Shown here in pieces: positions 8,405-18,715 of a DNA stretch of 64,000 nucleotides. The DNA comes from Mycobacterium sp. E3198 (GTDB lineage: Bacteria > Actinomycetota > Actinomycetes > Mycobacteriales > Mycobacteriaceae), in contig NZ_LZIS01000051.1 of NCBI RefSeq assembly GCF_001667015.1, positions 1 through 64,000 of the forward strand, written 5' to 3'. Position 1 is the first letter of the stretch. Every line of letters begins with the position of its first letter. The notes beneath the pieces were generated by a model that worked only from the letters and a program-made list of their open reading frames with translations, did not search any database and was not told where the DNA came from. A program made the translations under genes and the position numbers.

Positions 8405-9217
8405 TTACTTGATCGCCCGTGCCCGGCGGACGTCGAGAACCAGCTGGAAGATCAGGACCAGCACGGCCACCCCCATCAGCAGCGTCGACAGCGCGTAGGC
8501 GCCGTACTCCGCCCCCCGGTTGTACCGGTCCGCGACGAGCAAGGTCAGGGTCTGCGACTTCCCGGGCAGGTTGGACGACACGATGATCACCGCGCCGAAC
8601 TCACCGAGGGTGCGCGCCACGGTCAGCACGATGCCGTACGTCAAGCCCCACCGGATCGAGGGCAACGTGATCCGCCAAAACGTCTGCCACCAGCCCGACC
8701 CCAGGGTGGCCGCCGCCTCCTCCTGGTCGGTGCCCAGCTCGTGCAGCACCGGCTCCACCTCGCGCACCACGAACGGCAGGGTGACGAAGATGCTGGCCAA
8801 CACGATCCCGGGCAGCCCGAAAATGATCTTGAGCCCGAGGTCGCGTTCGACGAACCCGAAGGCGCCACCGGCGCCCCACAGCAGGATCAACGCCACGCCC
8901 ACGATGACGGGCGACACCGCGAAAGGCAGATCGATGACCGCCTGCAGCACCCCCTTGCCGCGGAAACGGTTGCGCGCCAAAACGAGTGCGGTCGGAATGC
9001 CGAACACCACGTTGAGCGGCACCACGATCGCCACCACCAGCAGCGTCAAATTCAGCGCCGAGATGGCCGCCGGTGTGCTCACCCAGTCGAAGAACTGACC
9101 GATGCCGGGCCGGAAGGTCCGCCACAGGATCAACGACACGGGAACGACGAGCAACACGAAGATGTAGGAGAGCGCGGCGAATCGGATGAGGTAGCGGATC
9201 CTGCGCGACGACGTCAT
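8405..9217 (-). CDS. cysW: Sulfate ABC transporter permease CysW
   Basis: A 270-residue inner-membrane permease with about six hydrophobic segments. The EAA loop that contacts the ATPase is seen as [21 protein letters not shown]. It forms the translocation channel with CysT. Its ATG overlaps the cysT stop (ATGA), so the two permeases are translationally coupled. Confidence 0.95.
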   Translation of the reverse strand: MTSSRRIRYLIRFAALSYIFVLLVVPVSLILWRTFRPGIGQFFDWVSTPAAISALNLTLLVVAIVVPLNVVFGIPTALVLARNRFRGKGVLQAVIDLPFAVSPVIVGVALILLWGAGGAFGFVERDLGLKIIFGLPGIVLASIFVTLPFVVREVEPVLHELGTDQEEAAATLGSGWWQTFWRITLPSIRWGLTYGIVLTVARTLGEFGAVIIVSSNLPGKSQTLTLLVADRYNRGAEYGAYALSTLLMGVAVLVLIFQLVLDVRRARAIK

Positions 9218-10062
9218 TCGGCCAGCTCCTGCCGCTTGGCGGCGCGCCCGCCCACGATTCGCAAGACCAACAAGACGAAGAACGAGATCGCCAGCAACAC
9301 AATGGATATCGCAGCGGCACCGGTGCGGTCGTCGTTTTCGATCAGCGTCCGTATCCACTGCGACGACACCTCGGTCTTGCCCGGGACGGCGCCGCCGATC
9401 AACACCACCGACCCGAACTCGCCGATCGCCCGGGAGAAGGCCAGCCCCGCACCGGATAGCAGGGCGGGCAGCAGGGACGGCAACATGACCGAGGTGAAGA
9501 CCTTCGCGCCGCTGGCGCCCAGCGACGCCGCCGCCTCCTCGGTCTCCCGATCCATTTCCAGCAGCACCGGCTGCACGGCGCGCACCACAAAGGGCAACGT
9601 GACGAAGGCCAGCGCCACCGCCACGCCGGAGGCGGTGTGCTGCAGGTGCAGGCCCACCGGGCTGTTGTGGCCATACAGGGCCAGCATCACCAGGCTGGCC
9701 ACGATGGTCGGCAGCGCGAAGGGCAGGTCGATGATCGCGTCGACGAGCCGCTTGCCAAAGAAGTCGTCGCGCACCAGCACCCACGCGATCAGCAGGCCGA
9801 AGATCAGGTTCACGGCCGTCACGCCGGCGGAGATGGTCAGCGTCACCCGGAACGACTCCAGCGCGGCGTTCGACGTGACCGCCAGCCAGAAGGCGTGCCA
9901 GCCGCCGGCGGCCGCCTGCCACGCGATGGCGGCCAGCGGCAGCAGCACGATCACCGAAAGCCACAACGTCGCAACGCCGACCCGCAGTGGCGTCGTTCCG
10001 GCTCCTCGCGGCCGCCACGCACCCGCCGGCGGCTGGTACTCGCGCGTCACGGTGGCCGTCAT
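9214..10062 (-). CDS. cysT: Sulfate ABC transporter permease CysT
   Basis: A 282-residue permease with about six transmembrane segments and the EAA-type loop EEAAASLGASGAKVFTSVMLP. It pairs with CysW. The ATG at 10062 overlaps the subI stop by four bases, and its own stop overlaps cysW. Confidence 0.95.
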   Translation of the reverse strand: MTATVTREYQPPAGAWRPRGAGTTPLRVGVATLWLSVIVLLPLAAIAWQAAAGGWHAFWLAVTSNAALESFRVTLTISAGVTAVNLIFGLLIAWVLVRDDFFGKRLVDAIIDLPFALPTIVASLVMLALYGHNSPVGLHLQHTASGVAVALAFVTLPFVVRAVQPVLLEMDRETEEAAASLGASGAKVFTSVMLPSLLPALLSGAGLAFSRAIGEFGSVVLIGGAVPGKTEVSSQWIRTLIENDDRTGAAAISIVLLAISFFVLLVLRIVGGRAAKRQELAE

Positions 10063-11105
10063 CCGGTGGCCTGCGTGTAGATCTTGGTGATGCTGCCGGT
10101 GTTCTTGTCGAACAGCTGCGGATCCGTTGTCGCCCAACCGCCGAGGTCGGCGATCGTCCACAGTTTCGCCGGCGCCGGATACTGGTCGCGGAAGTCGGCC
10201 GCAACGGCCGGATCGACCGGACGGAAGCCGGCCTGCGCCCACACCTGCTGCGCGGCGGCGGTGTACTGGAAGTTCTTGAAGGCAACGGCGGCATTGAGAT
10301 GAGAGCTGGTGCTCACCACCGCCACCGGGTTCTCGATCTTGAAGGTCTGCGGCGGGTTGACGTGCTCGACGGCTTTGCCGGCCCGCTCCGTGGCGATCGC
10401 CTCGTTCTCGTAGCTGATCAACACGTCGCCACTGCCCTGGACGAAGACGTCGGTGGCCTCCCGGCCCGACCCGGGCCGCAATTTGACGTGTTCGCGCACC
10501 AGCTCGCTGATGAAGTCGACACCCGCCTGGGCGTTGTTGCCGCCCTGGCTCTTGACGGCGTACGGGGCGAGCAGGTTCCACTTGGCCGAGCCCGAACTCA
10601 GCGGGCTGGGCGTGATGACCTCGACGCCGGGCCGCACGAGGTCATCCCAGTCCCTGATGTTCTTCGGATTGCCCTTGCGCACCACCAGCGTTACCACCGA
10701 CCCGAAGGGGATTCCCTTGGTGGCGTCGGCGTTCCAGTCCTTGGAAACCTTGCCGGCCTTGACCAATCGCGCGATGTCGGGCTCCACGGAGAAGTTCACG
10801 ACGTCGCCCGGCTTACCGTCGACAACCCCGCGGGACTGGTCACCGGAGGCGCCGTACGAGGCGATCACCTGCACGTCCTTGCCCTCCTCCGCGGCGTTGA
10901 ATGCGGGAATCACCTTGCTCCAGCCCGGTTCTGGGACCGAATAGGCGACCAGGGTGATGCTCGTGCGCGCGTTGCCCGGCCCGCCGCCCCCGACGACGTC
11001 GCTGGGGCCGCCCGCGCACGCGGCGACGACACCGACGATCAGCGCCAGCGCCCCGATGCACCGGAGGACCGGCCGGCGCGGCGCGCTGCCGATGTCGTTG
11101 AGCAT
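10059..11105 (-). CDS. subI: Sulfate-binding lipoprotein SubI
   Basis: A 348-residue solute-binding protein of the sulfate family. It has a signal sequence ending in VVAAC, a lipobox-like site, so it is probably anchored outside the membrane. Family motifs include SITLVAYSVPEPGW near the mature N-terminus, the ASYGASGDQSRGV loop and DVLISYENEA, which together surround bound sulfate. ATG 11105 is supported by GGAAAGG upstream. As first gene of the transporter operon it defines the promoter region. Confidence 0.94.
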   Translation of the reverse strand: MLNDIGSAPRRPVLRCIGALALIVGVVAACAGGPSDVVGGGGPGNARTSITLVAYSVPEPGWSKVIPAFNAAEEGKDVQVIASYGASGDQSRGVVDGKPGDVVNFSVEPDIARLVKAGKVSKDWNADATKGIPFGSVVTLVVRKGNPKNIRDWDDLVRPGVEVITPSPLSSGSAKWNLLAPYAVKSQGGNNAQAGVDFISELVREHVKLRPGSGREATDVFVQGSGDVLISYENEAIATERAGKAVEHVNPPQTFKIENPVAVVSTSSHLNAAVAFKNFQYTAAAQQVWAQAGFRPVDPAVAADFRDQYPAPAKLWTIADLGGWATTDPQLFDKNTGSITKIYTQATG

Positions 11106-11311
11106 TGGGGGCCTTTCCGTGCGGGACTTCGGTTCGCGGTCCCGTGACGGCGGAAAGGCGTTTGGCAATGCGGGAGAATTCACGACTCCAGACCAGACCA
11201 CGCACGGGGTTTGGGAGTCAGCGACAACAGTGCACGAAGACGGCGCATTCGAAAACACCGGACGCCTCGTGCATGTCGCGAAGCCTAACAGGATCCGCCG
11301 AGACCGTCTCG

Positions 11312-11389
11312 TCAGTGCGTCGCCAGCCACGCGACGATCACCAGCACGACAAGCGTGATCAGAATCAAGGTCACATGTGACCGGGGCAT
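11312..11389 (-). CDS. Possible 25-residue single-span membrane peptide
   Basis: A tiny ATG-initiated ORF encodes MPRSHVTL followed by a strongly hydrophobic stretch (LILITLVVLVIVAWLA) and TH. It starts five bases after the stop of the upstream 67-residue membrane protein, suggesting re-initiation by terminating ribosomes, since no Shine-Dalgarno is visible. It lies in the 289-bp space between subI and that gene. The composition is what a real membrane miniprotein would have, but conservation is unknown. The remainder, 11106-11311, holds the expected subI promoter and nothing else I recognise. Confidence 0.4.
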   Translation of the reverse strand: MPRSHVTLILITLVVLVIVAWLATH

Positions 11390-11394
11390 GCGCG

Positions 11395-11598
11395 TTACCC
11401 GGGCGCCTCATCGGCGTGCCGGATCCGGCGCAACAACGTGATGCCCCACCCGAGCAGGCCGTCGAGCACGGTCGCCGCGACGTAGGCCACCGCCAATACG
11501 ACGGGCATCACGATCAGGGCCTGCAGCACGAACGGCAGTCCCGAAAGCCACAGCTCGTTGCCGTCCCACCAATTCAGGAACGCGCTCACCCGGCTCAC
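11395..11598 (-). CDS. Small membrane protein of unknown function
   Basis: Starting at GTG 11598 the product is 67 residues: VSRVSAFLNWWDGNELW, then one or two hydrophobic segments, then a basic tail ending DEAPG. The longer TTG reading from 11679 adds an arginine-rich stretch and is less likely. A GTG three codons later (11589) lies seven bases after a TAGGGT hexamer and could be a leaderless start. It is divergent from the trehalase gene. A similarly placed small membrane protein occurs near Rv2401 in Mtb. I do not know its role. Confidence 0.6.
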   Translation of the reverse strand: MSRVSAFLNWWDGNELWLSGLPFVLQALIVMPVVLAVAYVAATVLDGLLGWGITLLRRIRHADEAPG

Positions 11599-11744
11599 CC
11601 TATTCGCTGCGGCACGGTCAAACCAACGTGCCGCGGCCCGGCGCCGGCCCGGGCTGGTGTAAAAGTCACGGTGAGGCAAACACGCCGACCTCCCACCGGT
11701 GCAAACATTGGACGCCGGGCAGGTTGACAGTCGATGATGTCGGG

Positions 11745-13796
11745 ATGGTTCTGCACGCCCAACCCGCCGACCAGCCGGCCGACGGTGCTCCCGGGGAGCC
11801 CCCGCTGGAAGCGTTCGACACGGCCGCCGAAACGGTGCTGCCCTCGCCGATCGATTTCAACGCGCCCGCGCCGCTGACGGCCAGCGCGTCGCTGCGGAAC
11901 CCGTTTCCGCCGATCGCCGATTACGCGTTCCTGTCCGACTGGGAGACGACGTGCCTGATCTCCCCCGCCGGGTCGGTGGAATGGCTGTGCGTGCCCCGCC
12001 CCGACTCGCCGAGCGTGTTCGGCGCGATCCTGGACCGCAGCGCGGGGCACTTCCGGCTCGGCCCGTACGGCGTCTCGGTGCCCTCGGCCCGCCGCTACCT
12101 GCCCGGCAGCCTGATCATGGAGACCACGTGGCAGACCCACACCGGGTGGCTGATCGTGCGCGACGCGCTGGTGATGGGCAAGTGGCACGACATCGAGCGG
12201 CGGTCGCGGACTCATCGCCGCACCCCTATGGACTGGGACGCCGAGCACATCCTGCTGCGCACCGTGCGCTGCGTCAGCGGCACCGTCGAGCTGATGATGA
12301 GCTGCGAACCGGCGTTCGACTACCACCGCGTCGGCTCCACCTGGGAATACTCCGCCAACGCGTACGGCGAGGCCATCGCGCGCGCCAGCAGACAACCGGA
12401 CGCCCACCCCACGCTGCGGCTGACCACCAACCTGCGCATCGGGCTGGAGGGCCGGGAGGCCCGCGCCCGCACCCGGATGAAGGAGGGCGACGACATCTTC
12501 GTCGCCCTGAGCTGGACCAAACACCCCGCTCCGCAGACCTACGAAGAGGCCGCCGACAAGATGTGGCAGACCACCGAGTGCTGGCGGCAGTGGATCAACA
12601 TCGGTAACTTCCCCGACCACCCGTGGCGGGCCTACCTGCAGCGCAGCGCGCTCACCTTGAAGGGGCTGACCTACTCACCCACCGGCGCGCTGCTGGCCGC
12701 CAGCACCACGTCGCTTCCGGAGACGCCGCACGGCGAGCGCAACTGGGACTACCGCTACGCCTGGGTCCGCGACTCGACGTTCGCGTTGTGGGGCCTGTAC
12801 ACCTTGGGGCTGGACCGCGAGGCCGACGACTTCTTCGCGTTCATCGCCGACGTCTCCGGCGCCAACAGCAACGAGCGGCACCCGCTGCAGGTGATGTACG
12901 GCGTCGGCGGGGAACGCAGCCTGGTCGAAGACGAGCTGCACCACCTGTCCGGCTACGACCACGCCCGGCCGGTGCGCATCGGCAACGGCGCCTACGACCA
13001 GGTCCAGCACGACATCTGGGGCTCGATCCTGGACTCGTTCTACCTGCACGCCAAGTCGCGCGAGCAGATCCCGGAGACCCTGTGGCCGGTGCTCAAAAAG
13101 CAGGTGGAAGAGGCCATCAAGCACTGGCGCGAGCCCGACCGCGGCATCTGGGAGGTGCGCGGGGAGCCGCAGCACTTCACGTCGTCGAAGGTGATGTGCT
13201 GGGTGGCGCTCGACCGCGGCTCCAAGCTCGCCGAGCGGCAGGGCGAGAAGAGCTACGCCCAGCAGTGGCGGGCCATCGCCGAGGAGATCAAGGCGGACAT
13301 CCTCGAGCACGGGGTGGACTCGCGCGGCGTGTTCACCCAGCGCTACGGCAGCGACGCGCTGGATGCCTCGCTGCTGCTGGTGGTGCTGACCCGGTTCCTG
13401 CCGCCGGACGACCCGCGCGTGCGCAACACCGTGCTGGCGATCGCCAACGAGCTCACCGAGGAAGGCCTGGTGCTGCGGTATCGGGTCGAGGAGACCGACG
13501 ACGGCCTGTCCGGCGAGGAGGGCACGTTCACGATCTGCTCGTTCTGGCTGGTGTCGGCGCTGGTCGAGATCGGGGAGGTGGGCCGGGCCAAGCGGCTGTG
13601 CGAGCGGCTGTTGTCCTACGCCAGCCCGCTGCACCTCTACGCCGAGGAGATCGAGCCGCGCACCGGGCGGCACCTGGGCAACTTCCCGCAGGCGTTCACC
13701 CACCTGGCGCTGATCAACGCCGTGGTCCACGTCATCCGCGCCGAGGAGGAGGCCGACAGCACCGGGGGCTTCCAGCCCGCGAACGCCCCCATGTAG
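11745..13796 (+). CDS. Trehalase, glycoside hydrolase family 15-like
   Basis: This 683-residue protein matches the actinobacterial trehalase family of Mtb Rv2402. The N-terminal part (from about residue 55) is a beta-rich domain beginning NPFPPIADYAFLSDWETTCLI, and the rest an alpha/alpha-barrel. Likely active-site segments are NWDYRYAWVRDSTFALWG and EEGTFTICSFW, each carrying conserved acids. It should hydrolyse trehalose to two glucose molecules in the cytosol, relevant here because trehalose is also the core of the glycolipid predicted further along. ATG 11745 is chosen over upstream non-ATG codons; the first 40 or so residues are low-complexity. Confidence 0.88.
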   Translation: MVLHAQPADQPADGAPGEPPLEAFDTAAETVLPSPIDFNAPAPLTASASLRNPFPPIADYAFLSDWETTCLISPAGSVEWLCVPRPDSPSVFGAILDRSAGHFRLGPYGVSVPSARRYLPGSLIMETTWQTHTGWLIVRDALVMGKWHDIERRSRTHRRTPMDWDAEHILLRTVRCVSGTVELMMSCEPAFDYHRVGSTWEYSANAYGEAIARASRQPDAHPTLRLTTNLRIGLEGREARARTRMKEGDDIFVALSWTKHPAPQTYEEAADKMWQTTECWRQWINIGNFPDHPWRAYLQRSALTLKGLTYSPTGALLAASTTSLPETPHGERNWDYRYAWVRDSTFALWGLYTLGLDREADDFFAFIADVSGANSNERHPLQVMYGVGGERSLVEDELHHLSGYDHARPVRIGNGAYDQVQHDIWGSILDSFYLHAKSREQIPETLWPVLKKQVEEAIKHWREPDRGIWEVRGEPQHFTSSKVMCWVALDRGSKLAERQGEKSYAQQWRAIAEEIKADILEHGVDSRGVFTQRYGSDALDASLLLVVLTRFLPPDDPRVRNTVLAIANELTEEGLVLRYRVEETDDGLSGEEGTFTICSFWLVSALVEIGEVGRAKRLCERLLSYASPLHLYAEEIEPRTGRHLGNFPQAFTHLALINAVVHVIRAEEEADSTGGFQPANAPM

Positions 13797-13807
13797 GACG
13801 GTTACCG

Positions 13808-13866
13808 GCGAGCAGACGCAAAATCGCACGATCCGAACCGGATTCGTGCGATTTGCGTCTGCTCGC
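13808..13866. terminator. Very long near-perfect hairpin between convergent genes
   Basis: The 28-base arms 13808-13835 and 13839-13866 pair almost completely around an AAC loop, with only one single-base bulge in each arm. The arms begin GCGAGCAGACGC and end GCGTCTGCTCGC. It lies between the stop codons of the trehalase gene and an lppR-like gene, so it can act as a bidirectional intrinsic terminator. No U-tract follows, as usual in mycobacteria. It may belong to a dispersed repeat family, given a similar element at 57422-57483. Confidence 0.75.
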
Positions 13867-13877
13867 GGTCTGCCGCG

Positions 13878-14636
13878 TCAGATCAGCGCGCCGATCCTGT
13901 CCATCATGGCGCGCGCGATCTCGACGGCGCTGTTGTTGATCTCGCCCGGTCCGTGGGCCGACGGTCCCGCGGAATTGAAGAAGTCCACCTCGACCTCGAT
14001 GAGGCAATTGCCGCGCACCGCAATGGCACGCCCCGCCGGGACCGACACCGAATCGGGATGCGGCGACCGCCACCCTTCCCAAACCGTCGCCGCCACAACG
14101 GAATCGAGAACCTGCACGTCGGTGATCTTGCCCTTGAGCCTGAACATGCCGCCCGGCAGGGACGTCTGCACGCCACTGCATTCCTGCCATTGCCGAGAAA
14201 ACTTCGCGAACAGCGCGTCGGCGTCAGCGGCGCTGGGCAGGCTGACCACGCCCTCCTTCACGTCCGTCACATCCGCGGGCCTGGCGGCGTGCCGCCAGGC
14301 CGCAACCGCGACCTCTTCGACATCGCTGGATTCGTAGACGCCTTGCTGCAGCATCGCGGCGACCCCGAGACAGCCGTCGGGCAACGCCGTTCCAGCGTCC
14401 TGCAGCTCCTCGGCGCCCCCGAACTGCGGCGGAAAACGAAGGTCAAGGTCCAAGGGCTGCTTGAGGATTCGCGACAGCGTCTCATCGCCCAGCAGCACAT
14501 GGTCGACGGCCGGGCCGCCGAGCGGTCGCGGCGCCAGGCCCGGCGCCGGCAGCGCGGTGCCGCCGATGTGCACCGCGCAACCGGCGGCTAGCAGCACGAC
14601 GGCCAGCGGGACTGCCAAGAACGAGAGGGGTTTCAT
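13878..14636 (-). CDS. lppR: LppR-like lipoprotein with PknH-type sensor domain (copy 1)
   Basis: A 252-residue predicted lipoprotein with an N-terminal signal and lipobox (VLLAAGC). The mature part resembles the extracellular sensor domain of the kinase PknH. Conserved cysteines lie in DGCLGVAAML, ECSGV and NCLIEVEVDFF and may form disulfides. It sits downstream of a close paralogue in tandem, and the position equals Mtb lppR (Rv2403c). The ligand is unknown. Which copy is the direct LppR orthologue cannot be settled by eye. Confidence 0.8.
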   Translation of the reverse strand: MKPLSFLAVPLAVVLLAAGCAVHIGGTALPAPGLAPRPLGGPAVDHVLLGDETLSRILKQPLDLDLRFPPQFGGAEELQDAGTALPDGCLGVAAMLQQGVYESSDVEEVAVAAWRHAARPADVTDVKEGVVSLPSAADADALFAKFSRQWQECSGVQTSLPGGMFRLKGKITDVQVLDSVVAATVWEGWRSPHPDSVSVPAGRAIAVRGNCLIEVEVDFFNSAGPSAHGPGEINNSAVEIARAMMDRIGALI

Positions 14637-14769
14637 GCGGTCACATCTGAGTTGGTCGTTAACCTTTTGTTCACCTTGATTTTAACCCCGGTTTCCCCAA
14701 GGCGCGCTGCGCCGCGCCGGAAACACAGGGCAGCCGCAGCGAGGTCCCAGGCCTTTGTCAGCGCCCGCC

Positions 14770-15549
14770 TCAGCCCAGGGTGTTCACCTTGTCCATCAGG
14801 GCGTGCGCGACGTCGATGGCGCTGGTGTCGACGTTGCCCGATCCCGGGTCGGACGAGCGTCGCTCGCCGAAGAAGACCACCTCGACCTCGACCAGGCAGT
14901 TCGACTGCACGCCCAGGGCTCGCGCCTGGGGCGTGGGGCGCAGGGGCGGCATGTTGGGCAGCGTCGACGTCGCCGTATTGGTCGCGGCCACAATGGTATT
15001 CGAGGCATCGGCCATCCGGACGTCGCTGATGACGTTTGTCGTGCTGATCGGGCCGGTCTGCTCCGTCATCGTGGTGCCCGCGCACTGCTGCCACTGCTGC
15101 GCGAACTGCGCGAACAGCGCGGCGGCCTGTGCGGCCGAGGGCAGCGTCACCACGCCCTCGATCACGGTGAGCACCTGCGCCGGCTCGCCGTTGTTCCACC
15201 ACGACTCCGACGCAACGTCTTTGACGTCGGCGGGCTGGGGGCCGGACTGGTACACGCTTTTTTGCAGCATCGCGGTCACGCCCAGGCAACCGGCCGGCGA
15301 CACCGTCTCGTCCTTGTGGAACAGCGTTTCGGGGCCGCCGGACTCGGGTGGATTGCGGGCGACGAACGGCTGGCCGAGCATCCGCGACAGCGCGGCCCCG
15401 TCGAGGAGTACCTGCTTGACGGTCGCACCGGTGAGCGGCCGCGGCTTGAGATTCGGCGCCGGCTTCGCGGTGCCGCCCACCACCGTGCCGCAGCCCGCCA
15501 CCACCGCGGCGACCACGAGCAACGCCGTCGCCGGCCCGATTCTGCGCAC
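14770..15549 (-). CDS. LppR-like lipoprotein with PknH-type sensor domain (copy 2)
   Basis: A 259-residue GTG-initiated lipoprotein (lipobox VVAGC) paralogous to the adjacent downstream gene. Shared features are the RPL(T/G)G opening, CLGV(T/A)AMLQ, EGVVTLPSA, QQWQQC and NCLVEVEVVFF. It starts two bases after the lepA stop, so it may be cotranscribed with lepA. The 133-bp gap to copy 1 contains no gene. Two copies suggest a duplication with possible divergence in ligand preference. Confidence 0.8.
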   Translation of the reverse strand: MRRIGPATALLVVAAVVAGCGTVVGGTAKPAPNLKPRPLTGATVKQVLLDGAALSRMLGQPFVARNPPESGGPETLFHKDETVSPAGCLGVTAMLQKSVYQSGPQPADVKDVASESWWNNGEPAQVLTVIEGVVTLPSAAQAAALFAQFAQQWQQCAGTTMTEQTGPISTTNVISDVRMADASNTIVAATNTATSTLPNMPPLRPTPQARALGVQSNCLVEVEVVFFGERRSSDPGSGNVDTSAIDVAHALMDKVNTLG

Positions 15550-15551
15550 GG

Positions 15552-17399
<1,848 letters not shown>

Positions 17400-17515
17400 C
17401 TCCTGGTCTGGGCCCGCGCGAGGCCTGGTGAGCGGCGGTTCGCCGGTGCGTCCAGGGTATCCGTGCGGGATGCCCGGGACCTATTCGGACGCAATCGCGC
17501 CCGGCCGCCCGCGTC

Positions 17516-17521
17516 TATGCT
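17516..17521 (+). promoter_or_regulatory. -10 element of the MazF-like gene
   Basis: TATGCT (TANNNT type) lies six bases before the ATG at 17528, so the mRNA should begin at the start codon. It lies in the 128-bp divergent gap with lepA. Confidence 0.5.
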
Positions 17522-17527
17522 GCGACT

Positions 17528-18106
17528 ATGGCGTCCCCGCGGAAATCCCAGTGGAAGACGTTGCAGCGGTTCGCCCGCAATGCTGTGATCGCCGCCCAGA
17601 CAGCCCAGGTCGTCGCGCGGGAACTGCAGCACGCCGTGAAGATCACCGCGGATGTCATCGCCGCGGCCGCCCCGCAACCGCCCGTGGCCATCACCGCGGG
17701 CCGGCCGGTGACCAGCGCCAGCTTCCCGACCGCCCAGCGGGCGCGCAAGCTGGTCTACGCCCCGAACCTGGACGGCCGCGCCGATCCCGGGGAGATCGTC
17801 TGGACGTGGGTGGTCTACGAGGACGATCCCAGCCGCGGCAAGGACCGTCCCGTCCTGGTCGTGGGTCGCGACCGCCGCGTCCTGCTGGGGCTGGTGGTGT
17901 CCAGCCAGGAGCGGCACGCCGGCGACCGGGATTGGGTCGGGATCGGCGCGGGCGCGTGGGATTACGAGGGCCGGGAGAGCTGGGTCCGGCTCGACCGGGT
18001 GCTCGACGTGCCCGAGGAGAGCATCCGCCGCGAGGGCGCCATCCTGGACCGCGAGATTTTCGACGTCATCGCCGCGCGGCTGCGCGCCGAATACGCGTGG
18101 AGCTAG
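17528..18106 (+). CDS. PemK/MazF-like domain protein, no partner antitoxin
   Basis: A 192-residue protein equivalent to Mtb Rv2405. After about 80 residues of helical N-terminus, GEIVWTWVVYEDDPSRGKDRPVLVVG matches the start of a PemK/MazF fold, followed by the LLGLVVSSQ strand. MazF toxins cut RNA, but this one is about twice the usual length and has no antitoxin gene beside it, so it may be a housekeeping relative rather than a toxin. The ATG follows a -10 hexamer with no room for a Shine-Dalgarno, implying leaderless expression. It is divergent from lepA. Confidence 0.72.
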   Translation: MASPRKSQWKTLQRFARNAVIAAQTAQVVARELQHAVKITADVIAAAAPQPPVAITAGRPVTSASFPTAQRARKLVYAPNLDGRADPGEIVWTWVVYEDDPSRGKDRPVLVVGRDRRVLLGLVVSSQERHAGDRDWVGIGAGAWDYEGRESWVRLDRVLDVPEESIRREGAILDREIFDVIAARLRAEYAWS

Positions 18107-18113
18107 TGCCGAA

Positions 18114-18542
18114 TCAGCCCTGGGTGATGTAGGACTGCAGCTGCTGCTGCTCGGCCTCGAGCTCTTCCATCCTGGTCTTCACCACGTCGCCGATGCTGAC
18201 GATGCCGATCAGCTTCTTGCCGTCCAGCACCGGCACGTGGCGCACCCGGTTCTTGGTCATCAGCACGCTCAACGAGTCGACCGTGTCGGATTTGGTGCAG
18301 GTGGCGACGTTGGCGGTCATGATCTTCGAGATTGGCCGGGACAGCACACTGGCGCCGTGCGTGTGCAGTTGGCGCACGACGTCGCGCTCCGAGACGATGC
18401 CGACGACGCCGTCGTCGCCGACCACCACCATGGCACCGATGTTTTGCTCGGCGAGACCGGCGAGCAACTCCTTGACCGTGGCCTCCGGGTTGATCGTCAC
18501 CACCGCCGCGCCCTTGTTCCGCAAGACGTCCGCAATCCGCAT
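18114..18542 (-). CDS. Tandem CBS-domain protein
   Basis: A 142-residue protein made of two CBS motifs: ATVKELLAGLAEQNIGAMVVVGDDGVVGIVSERDVVR and DTVDSLSVLMTKNRVRHVPVLDGKKLIGIVSIGDVVK. Such pairs form a Bateman module binding adenine nucleotides. There is no attached enzyme domain, so it probably regulates a partner in trans. It equals Mtb Rv2406c. It converges on the MazF-like gene with a seven-base gap. The 173-bp stretch upstream (18543-18715) shows no gene. Confidence 0.88.
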   Translation of the reverse strand: MRIADVLRNKGAAVVTINPEATVKELLAGLAEQNIGAMVVVGDDGVVGIVSERDVVRQLHTHGASVLSRPISKIMTANVATCTKSDTVDSLSVLMTKNRVRHVPVLDGKKLIGIVSIGDVVKTRMEELEAEQQQLQSYITQG

Positions 18543-18715
18543 CAGGCCTCCAGCCGGTTGTGATCCGCTTCACACCAGGCTACGGCTAACTCGCGCGCCG
18601 GGAAAGGCACACCACGAGAACCGGAACCGGACGCTCCCATACCCTCGGATTCGGTGCCCAAACACGGCCCGGTCAAATGCCGCTGCGTCCGGGCACGGCT
18701 TGCGACGATAGAGCG

